Assembly: GCF_021130785.1 (NCBI RefSeq)
Contig: NW_025777553.1
Coordinates: 26,684 to 90,683, forward strand
Reading direction: 5' to 3'
Length of the DNA stretch: 64,000 bases
Source: Homalodisca vitripennis
Taxonomy: Eukaryota; Arthropoda; Insecta; Hemiptera; Cicadellidae
A model generated the notes under the pieces. It had not been told where the DNA came from and ran no database searches. It saw only the letters and a program-made list of their open reading frames with translations. Position 1 is the stretch's first letter. The number at the start of each line of letters is the position of its first letter. Shown piece after piece: positions 55,305 through 64,000 of the stretch. A program made the translations under genes and the position numbers.

Positions 55305-56234
55305 TCTATATATATAAAAATGAATGTTTGTTATGTTTGTCCTTTATGGAATCGTGAACTATTGGACCGATCATGATGAAAATTTGTACGTATATGTATT
55401 TTTTCCACGGAGAAGGTTTATAAGCTATGCCCATCCCTTTCCCGATTCAGGATTCCGCCCCACTGGTTACAGAAATACCCATAAGAAATGCATTGCAGCA
55501 AACATATGTTAACGTCTTTTTCAAATTTTTAATCAGCTGTTCTTTGTAAACATATATTACACTTATAGTTTTAAAGCATAGAGTAAGCTTAAGAGAAACG
55601 ACAAATTTTGTTTAAACTGTTTTTGCAATCACTTTTAAACATAGACTTTACTATCCAGATAATACAATTCAAATTTGACGTAAAAATTCACCTTTAACTG
55701 CAATATTTATTTAATATAAACCATGCTCATGCTTGATCAGAAGAGTAATGCAGATATCATAATTACTATCTTACGTTGGCTACAAATATAAAGAATGTTA
55801 TAAAATCAACCTTAGTTGTTTTTTTTGACAGAAGTATGGTTCTCAAAACTCCGTGTGTACATATTCTCTCGATCGAGACACAACAAAGCAAGCTCAATCG
55901 TGGCATCGGAGATATAACTAATTTAATCTAAAATTTATTATAGTAAAAAAAAAAAAATTACTAAGTAATATAAGGACTTCGGTTCTTAAGATTTGCGTGC
56001 GAAGCCGTGGGTAACAGCTAGATAGAGGCAGGCATATGGTACATACCTTCATAATACGCCCAAGAGGCTCACGATGGAACGACTATCAATTATCTCAGCA
56101 ATGTTTAGAATGTGATAGAAAAAGAATAAGTGAATATAGTGTACTGTTTTCAACGGGAAAATTGCGTGCGAAGCCGCGGGCAACTTTTGCAAAAAATTAT
56201 TGAAATGCGCAGCAAAGCGCGCCGGGCCCGCTAG
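55305..56234 (+). mobile_element. Helitron-like non-autonomous element, unit 1
   Basis: About 930 bases starting TCTATATATATA after an A and ending CTAG before a T, as expected for Helitron insertion between A and T. Near the 3' end a small hairpin (GCGC-AGCAAA-GCGC) lies ten bases before CTAG (56231-56234), the usual Helitron terminal signal. A second Helitron-like 3' end (TGCGTGCGAAGCCGTGGGTA then ACAGCTAG, to 56021) lies inside, 213 bases earlier. No Rep/helicase is encoded; the small open frames near the 5' end are chance. Confidence 0.72.
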
Positions 56235-57162
56235 TATATATATAAATGAATGTTTGTATGTTTGTCCTTTTATGGAATCGTGAACTATTGGACCGATCAT
56301 GATGAAAATTTGTACGTATATGTATTTTTTCCACGGAGAAGGTTTATAAGCTATGCCCATCCCTTTCCCGATTCAGGATTCCGCCCCACTGGTTACAGAA
56401 ATACCCATAAGAAATGCATTGCAGCAAACATATGTTTAACGTCTTTTCAAATTTTTAATCAGCTGTTCTTTGTAAACATATATTACACGTATAGTTTTTA
56501 AAGCATAGAGTAAGCTTAAGAGAAAACGACAAATTTTGTTTAAACTGTTTCTGCAATCACTGTTAAACATAGACTTTACTATCCAGATAATACAATTCAA
56601 ATTTGACGTAAAAATTCACCTTTAACTGCAATATTTATTTAATATAAACCATGCTCATGCTTGATCAGAAAGAGTAATGCAGATATCATAAATTACTATC
56701 TTACGTTGGCTACAAATATAAAGAATGTTATAAAATCAACCTTAGTTGTTTTTTTTGACAGAAGTATGGTTCTCAAAACTCCGTGTGTACATATTCTCTC
56801 GATCGAGACAACAAAGCAAGCTCAATCGTGGCATCGGAGATATAAACTAATTTAATCTAAAATTTATTATAGTAAAAAAAAAAATTTACTAAGTAATATA
56901 AGGACTTCGGTTCTTAAGATTTGCGTGCGAAGCCGTGGGTAACAGCTAGATAGAGGCAGGAATATGGTAAATACCTTCATAATACGCCCAAGAGGCTCAC
57001 GATGGAACGACTATCAATTATCTCAGCAATGTTTAGAATGTGATAGAAAAAGAATAAGTGAATATAGTGTACTGTTTTTCAACGGGAAATTGCGTGCGAA
57101 GCCGCGGGCAACTTTTGCAAAAAATTATTGAAATGCGCAGCAAAGCGCGCCGGGCCCGCTAG
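56235..57162 (+). mobile_element. Helitron-like non-autonomous element, unit 2, directly abutting unit 1
   Basis: Second head-to-tail copy, starting immediately after the CTAG of unit 1 (TATATATATAAATGAATG) and ending at an equivalent hairpin and CTAG (57159-57162). It lacks the leading TC. It aligns with unit 1 throughout with scattered small indels and few substitutions, and has the same internal terminus (CTAG 56946-56949). Confidence 0.72.
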
Positions 57163-59089
57163 TAATTTATAAAGATCACCATGACAAATGTTTTGATGGA
57201 ACTATAACTAAAACAGTTTCGTAGTCATGCTTAGGATATTCGTATCCGCACTTTGAAAAAGAAATCTCAATTAGATATATTCACATAAATAACTGAATTT
57301 TACTAATAACTTAAAGGTAATTAAAAAGAAGGAGATTAAAAGTAAATTTGGAGAAAATCTGAAACAATATAATCTATCACTTGAAGCGTGTACCTGTACT
57401 GTACACTCCACAAAATGTTTATAAATATTGCAAAAATATTCTGCCGATATGTCATTCCCTTTTCTTCATACCTATCAGTTTATTTATGTACTACATGTTT
57501 TTTTTTTTTTGGCTGTATTATCAACTAATATACTTTTATAAATAATGAAGGCGGAGGGAAAATAACTCTCCCTACAGATAAGTAAAACTGTATCTAATGC
57601 AGTAGAATTTGTCACTTAATAAAACTAATTTTATTATTATTTTGTTCAAATTTCTTTAAGATGTTTTTCATATTAACAGAATGTACAAAACACATTTCTT
57701 ACATGGAACGTCAGGCCTTTTTATAGGGCAGAATTTCTGCAATTATTATAATTTGCACAAAAAACCTTAAAATATTATAAATATTTTAGCTTATGAAGAT
57801 TTATTTTTGCATCGTATACCTTAATTTTAACTGGGTATGGTAAACCTTTTTATTTATATCAAGTTAATATTGTTCCGTTTATTTATATGGAGTGAGTATT
57901 ATGTTAGCCATTGGGACCAGGAGTCATATTGATACCATACTTATATTATGAAACTAAGGTACATTCTCACAGAATCTAAATACCGTATACCCAAACGCTA
58001 ATAAAGAATGGCTTGAATGTATGGAAGGTCACATATCTGAAAGTAACTAAAAGTATATCTAAAAGTATATCTGAGCTAAATCAATATTGGTCTATGTCAG
58101 TGTGTGAATAATATTGAATAATTCAAGTTATTAAAGAACACCCTTACATTCCTTTCCTTCATTGTTTTGTAATCGGTGCCATACTAATGTAGTCCTCTCA
58201 AAGGAACTTAAGTGTGGAAGTCAAAAAGTAAGTATAATACCTACAAGTAGTAATAGGGCAATGCGAAGCTAATCACGTATTTACTGTGTCTTCTTTCAGG
58301 TAACAAAGGCACATTGTGAGTTTAAATCCATTTATTATTTTATTACTAAATATGAATTTCTTAGAATGGCTTCAAAGAATTGAAAATCTACAAAGAGTAA
58401 AATTCCTCAAAGTGTATTTAAGGCAATTTAGGGCGTATTTTATGAAGTCGAATATTGAACAATTAAGTAAAATTCTATTAACTGCTTCCTTACAGAAACT
58501 TCTTAAACAAAGTAATTTAATTCACAAAAATGGGAGGAGGTATTATTGAAACGAAATGTTATAACTCTGGCCTCCATAGGAAAGGATTTAAGAGAAATAA
58601 AGTAAAGGTCGACACATGTATAAAATACTAGTACTCTAAGACTATCCAACAAATTAATTTGGTTTCTAGACTTTGAAAAACGAGAAGAATTCTCTGTGCA
58701 CTGGCTCTACTGCTTTACATGTTTAATGCTATTAAGGTGTAATTAAAATAACTGAAGCAAGGACGTTTTGAGCCTTAAACAAGAATGTTTGTTTCTAATC
58801 TTTTATTTATTATAAAATAATAATCAATAACAAGTATAGATTTTTTTTATCAAACTCTTTACAAAACAGGCATCATTATCCCCACCGTAATCAACTTTTG
58901 AAAGGAAAGAAACAGAATAAAGCATAATTTTATCAGCATCTATATCGTTTGACAAATAAATTTAAAGTTCTTAATAATATAATCTATACAAAACAAGAAT
59001 GGACTCCTAATTATATCATTAATAATTACAAAATTCTATTTACATTATAATCGAGCTTATTAATACATATATTTTTCTAGTGGTTGGTG
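57163..59089. other. AT-rich non-coding DNA with a tag shared with 51.2 kb
   Basis: The block AGGTAACAAAGGCACATTGTG (58299-58319) and following bases (TTTATTATTTTATTA, ATGAATTTCTTA) resemble 51225-51300. The 77-codon open frame at 58316-58549 starts in this repeat and is not recognised as a gene. Confidence 0.45.
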
Positions 59090-59365
59090 CTATGATTAAT
59101 AATCGGTAAAAGTAGGGTGTAGACTGTTTTGGGGGTGGCAGGAGGTTTTGTTTAGTAAGAACAGAAATTGTTATTTTCTTAATAATAAAAGAAAACTTAT
59201 CTATGTAGATCCTGGTCCTTGCTCCTCGCCATCACATCATTTCCTGGTGGTGGTTCCTTGGACTTACTGTGAGTTGAACCACTATCGAACAAGAAAAACT
59301 GAACCATCCAACAAAATTTAAATACCTAAAACATTTTTCCTTCTTGTTTTCCATGGAAATCTACA
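59090..59365 (+). repeat. Dispersed repeat R, middle and downstream parts
   Basis: Middle tag at about 59110 (GGGTGTAGACTGTTTTGGGG) and downstream module (TAGATCCTGGTCCTTGCTCC, CATCACATCATTTCCTGGTG, ending with GTTTTCCATGGAAATCTACA). Upstream motif not identified. Confidence 0.6.
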
Positions 59366-62300
59366 ATTTTAATAAGCTTTACTTTTGGGTATGTTTGACA
59401 TGTTTTATTTCGTTAAAGAGCTGTTCGCATGTATTTAAAAGATCCTGCATGTGTAACTTAATTCGTGACTGAAAATGGTTGAGAGCTTTCATAAGCTATG
59501 GAATCCTAGATATTGGAAGATTGTAGAGGTAAGAACGTCTGTAGAAGATAATGTGGTATAATTATTCGTATGTTTAAACTGCCGATTTGGGGATCTTGGC
59601 TCTCATAGTTTGAGAGCTTTCTGAGTCCTATGTGTTTTGACACGATGGCTTTACTCACAAGCTGGTTCTTTCAAATTTTCAATGTACTTCATAAATAATA
59701 TTTTCAGAGATTTTTATATACTATTAAAAAGGTGAAATTTGATACTGGATCTCCAGATATCAATTTGTCACAGAAGCTGTTAAGGGAATATGTCAAAGGC
59801 TAAGATACTACGAAACAAAAGGTTCACAATGCTTGCAAAGAATATGTCATTCCACAGTTAAAGAATTTGCAGAGGGCGATCGTACAGTGTTTATGCCATC
59901 CCTGTTAATGATGGTGCAAAAAGATGAAGGCTTCTAGAAAAATTGAAACGGAGTGAATCTAAAATGCCAATTGGCCCAGAAAATTTAGTTATATTTCACA
60001 GACACACTCAACATTAAGTTTACTTATAATACCTACTTGATATTTACATGTAAATAAATAATAGGTTTATAATCCAATAAAATCTTGTGTAATTTTCTCT
60101 CTTAACTTGCCTGAATTCGTTTCACTGGCTAGATGTCTAATAATTTGAACAATTTCGAACAATTCCACCTGAGTAAAGTTACACCATATCTAATCAATAA
60201 TAATTAAAACTGGTAAGAAAGTTCTATTTGAAATATTTCTGCCAAATTAAGTGTGAACCCCCTTACCACAAGACCGCTACTGAGTATCCTCGTGAAAAGG
60301 CTCCATCACTTGGACAAAAGTGGTGGCGGTTGAGTCGCAGTGACGGTTGGTAAATTTTCACGGTAACCTAGAGCTTCGTTATAAACAGTGTCACTGGGTT
60401 AAACCTGAAGTTTTTAAAAATAGTATAACTTAAAATATGTTATCCAATTTTGTTTCCAAAATCAGTATGTATGTAAAATGTCGAAGTTGTATAACATTAT
60501 CTCAAAGAATTAATTACTTCGGTAATAACACACAAGAGGTGAGAGCTAATTTTCATTCTATACATAAAGAAAGTGATTTTTATTGAGGTTTATAGTGAAA
60601 TGTTCTGTAATAATTAAATGAAACATTATCTTCACTAGTTCTGATGGAGGTCAAAATGAGAAGGTTATCAAAAGGGTTTAAAAACATGAAATTATTATAT
60701 TGTAACAACACATTAGCTGAACACATTTAACACCAACCTTTGGATACGAAAATGTTTATATCGGCAACAGCTAAACATAGACAATGAGAGGTAAATGGGT
60801 AACACACCGTAAATTTCCTCATTAGAAGTCACAGTTATTAGTTATATACCAGTCTCACTAAAACTTACCGTTCCATACACATATACAGGTGTATATTCTA
60901 CGCTTTAGAACTGATACACTTTTGATTATTTTATTCCTATAGCTTAATATGCAAGATTATAACGGTATATAAAACACGTTCTTGGATAGTAATGATGAAG
61001 TAGAATTGTAACCTACATCACATATCGTATACTAATACTATACCAATAATCTCTGGGCATAAGAGAGAATTTGCTTAGTTTACCATTAGAAAAATACAAA
61101 ATTCTTAATTAAAGGAGTACCACTAGTAATTGTATTTAAGTAATTCCCATTTATTACATGAATGGTTTTTTTATATCCTAACAATAATAGTGTTTTTAAA
61201 TTTACTTTTTATGGACCGAATAGGTTTCTGCTTTTATTACTACTCTGCGATTGTTGAAATAATACTTACGATTGTGTATTAATTAAACAATAAACCTATT
61301 TAAACTATCCATAAGAAGGTTCTAAAATAGAAGAAATCTGCGTAGTATGAGCGGCTCCCAATTCAATCACAGATACCGCATTTCTTTTAGGCGCCAAAGA
61401 TGTTTTTTGAGCGCCTTTATACGAGTAAGTAAGTGCAATTCACTTTGGACAGTTGATAGAAAATTTTAACCGTATGATCGTTCTTACTCAAAGCGCTTTG
61501 GAAGTTTACATTTTGATTCTTTTAATACATTTTTTTCATAACGATAAAATGTTATTTTTTGAATGTAATTTTAAAATTACTATTTGATCATAAAGAAACC
61601 AAACAATGCTTATTGAATGTCTAACATAAAACGATTCTACAGCCCTTGAGTTGATATTTTATTATTATCTAATAAATCAATAAAGCTTAATAATAATCAA
61701 CGTAAACATATAATCAATGTAGCTTCGGATCTATCAATAATCAATAATGCCAAACATACGAAAGGTAATGTTAAATACTGGAATGTGTCAGAAATATAGA
61801 TTTAGGCGTCAATACCACACGTCAACTTTTCTTATGAACATGAAAAAAGTGTGATTGCCATCACCTTTAGACCTATTAATGGTATGATTAATGTGTAAAC
61901 GTGATTTACCACCCTCACTGATAAACACTTAAGTAATTATATAATTCTTCTAAAATTATAAAAGGTCCTTGATTACGACTGGGTTTTTTGAAAGTTCGAA
62001 CTAACTTACAGTCTACATCTCTCTTGACTACTGCATGTCAATATTTTTTTCCCATTTGCCTTTAAAATAGAACCAGAATAATTGCAGTTAATAATTTTAA
62101 TTTTTAACCTATAATAATAAAATGTATGTATGTAATAAACAGTATTTACAGAAAATATATAGGATAAAGATAATTTAACAATGCGTGACTCATATTGCAT
62201 GTAACAAAGAGAATGAGCAATTTATGGTTAACAGAAACACTACTGTACTCTTATATCAAAAGAGACAAACCAAGTACGATTCCTCAAGGCGAGTCTAGAA

Positions 62301-63189
62301 TCTGTTCGGAGAATTCTAACATCATAATGTAAGTCATGTGAAGCAAAAGTAAATTAAATTTAAAAAACACGTGCAAATTTTAGTATTTAAGTATAAGACA
62401 TGAAACAAAAAATGTTTAATAGTTTGATTAAGCTTTATCTAATGAATAGCTTTGTGTATTGATAACATAATACACTTACAACAGACCCTAAATAAAAGAA
62501 GAGTGGTTCAGAGTCTAATAAAAACAATTAAGATTGCAAATAATTCAATAAATTTGTCCTAGTAACAGTACAAACATACAGCGCCAAACAAAATACAATA
62601 ATTACCAATATTAATACAGAGAACGCTAACCAGACTATAAATATGATTTTTAAAGTAGAACATGTACATGTAATAATGGGATATAAATGATTACTCAAAA
62701 TAAATTTTAAACCTATATTTTAAACATTGAATTTTCAATACCATTGACTATAAACAAAGAGAGATTTACCAAACGAATGGTTGGTTGTGTGATTTATTAC
62801 CTTTTACGTAAGGTGGAATACGGTTAAACATTCGTTGGGTCCTACAAAATTTATTTTTCTAGTAACATAAAATTGGTATTAAATTTCAGTTTGCTTCTGC
62901 AGCAACACATAATCACCAAAAACGTTGACCGGAGTATACACAGTTGACCGAAAAATTTTCAAATTATTTTACAGTAGAATAGTTACCTGAAGTTTCAAAG
63001 TTTACTTGCAACCATCCTGAACTTTGCTAAAATTGAATTAAATTCAGAAATATACAATAAACTAATATTGAAACCATGCACTAAATTATCAGTATTGAAC
63101 TAAAGAGTAAATTTGCTAAACATTGGTGTATCGTTAAAATGGGCTCACTGAAAAAAAGATATGGTTAATAATTTTATTTATTTAACAGT
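59366..63189. other. AT-rich non-coding DNA, nothing recognised
   Basis: I see no gene, RNA gene or named repeat. The stretch at about 60255-60360 is slightly less AT-rich but has no diagnostic motif. Short open frames (64 codons at most) are unremarkable. Confidence 0.45.
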
Positions 63190-63500
63190 TTTATGTGATG
63201 CGGCAAAACTCTTTGCAGTGTTTTATTGAATGCTTGATGTAAAAAACTTTTACAAGTCTCTGTCACTACATAAATCTATCTTAAAATACATATTTTTGCC
63301 AGTTCCAAGTTTTTAACCTTATCAAAATTAGGTAATACAGTTCCGACAACAGTACGTCACACGCAGAGATATAAAATCGATCAAAGTTTTGTAATGAGAC
63401 ATGGCATTTGGTTTAGTTTTTCTACGGTTTAGTTTAAGTCTATGTTTCTTAGTCCAGTCCAGCACATTGATGATTAGCCTGAGACCCCAAAAACTAAAGT
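63190..63500 (-). pseudogene. LINE fragment, degraded reverse transcriptase (minus strand)
   Basis: On the minus strand from about 63485: GLRLIINVLDWTKKHRLKLN then RRKTKPNA, followed out of frame by DKVKNLG and, near 63200, LQRVLPHHIK. The pattern of a WT.KH.LKLN..KT segment followed by a VKNLG motif matches the region after the YADD motif in Jockey/R1-type RTs. Very decayed and short. Confidence 0.5.
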
Positions 63501-64000
63501 GATTGACTTGGCATAATGTAATAAAGCAACAAATTAAAGTCTCCTGTAAGTTTTAATAATTATTTTAGTACGTTTATTTTATTTACAGTGCTAAAACATT
63601 ACTACTAACATTCTGGTAATGGTTTAGATAAACAGGTTGCTTTGTCGATTTAGAACTTATAAGCAGAGAGATGCATTACTCTCATATTGCACAAAGATTC
63701 ATTATTTTAGTCATGAAACAAAAGTTTAATTTTATTTTTGTTACAGTGAGAATGAACAACATTTAAAGTTTTGACAATGACATGTAATTTTTGCATCTCC
63801 CTTACTAATTACTTCAATTGGTTTACAGAGGAAAGAGAGCTCTGGTGTAGGTTTTAGTAAACAACCAAACGAATAAAAATATACAGACTACATTTTCTTG
63901 CAAAACTTAATAAGATTGTATTTAAAGTAATTGAGTTTTAACAATTTAACACGAATTAGTAAGCTAATACTCATTTAGTCAGCTAGCACTTACATATCAA
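63501..64000. other. AT-rich non-coding DNA, nothing recognised
   Basis: Only the short tag GAAAGAGAGCTCTGGTGTAG (63831-63850), shared with 49622-49655, stands out. Confidence 0.4.

Noticed and set aside
55324..55512. Open frames near the 5' ends of the Helitron-like units (also 56250-56501)
   Set aside because: Short, conserved only because the units are duplicated, and encode nothing like Rep or helicase.
58316..58549. 77-codon frame as a small gene
   Set aside because: Starts within a dispersed repeat, Leu/Lys/Asn-rich, no domain or start context.
60255..60360. Possible tRNA or SINE head
   Set aside because: No convincing A/B box pair or cloverleaf could be drawn.

Overview
The window reads as a transposon-dominated, AT-rich stretch of an arthropod, most likely insect, nuclear genome. 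The evidence is Ty3/gypsy elements primed by eukaryotic tRNA-Lys and tRNA-iMet, CR1- and Jockey-type LINEs, a mariner remnant, tRNA-headed SINEs, Helitron-type elements and long AT-rich DNA with (TA)n runs. Nothing looks bacterial, and there is no operon, rRNA or CRISPR array. No confident intact host gene was found. The only host-gene candidates are a short reading frame split by a retrotransposon and one anonymous 134-codon frame.

Layout. 1-10828: two head-to-tail copies of one Ty3/gypsy element (A) sharing a 1.9 kb LTR. The window opens inside the first LTR. Copy 1 has gag, a frameshifted pol and the 3' LTR; copy 2 stops inside reverse transcriptase. 10829-24260: AT-rich DNA with three tRNA-derived SINE pieces, reverse-oriented copies of a dispersed repeat called R here, and two tandem arrays. 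24346-31893: a complete Ty3/gypsy element (B) with open gag and pol, near-identical LTRs and a 4-bp target duplication, inserted in a reading frame that stays open across the site. 32229-35361: a decayed LINE on the minus strand. 36323-36402: a hairpin-forming inverted repeat. 40400-42785: a roughly 320-bp tandem array of R sequence, a tRNA-like element and more R. 43900-48330: a decayed CR1-like LINE with PHD-finger ORF1 and endonuclease/reverse-transcriptase ORF2. 48776-49408: a mariner transposase remnant. 49620-54190: R copies and three LINE 3' fragments. 55305-57162: two tandem Helitron-like units. 57163-64000: AT-rich DNA with further R pieces and one LINE fragment.

How parts work together. 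Within each gypsy element, gag (capsid/nucleocapsid) lies one frame away from pol (protease, reverse transcriptase, RNase H, integrase). In both, the canonical -1 slippery heptamer A AAA AAC sits in the gag frame at the junction, so Gag-Pol is probably made by -1 frameshifting. PBS and polypurine tracts sit at the expected places. Element B looks young and possibly active. Element A is young by identity but its pol carries single-base homopolymer indels that may be decay or sequencing error.

I see no wholly new biological system. The items best worth checking are the open frame across the element B insertion, the shared frameshift heptamer, the 35-base leader/gag repeat in element A, the tandem Helitron-like units with two nested termini, and the R family, whose copies are all minus at 13-20 kb and all plus at 40-60 kb.
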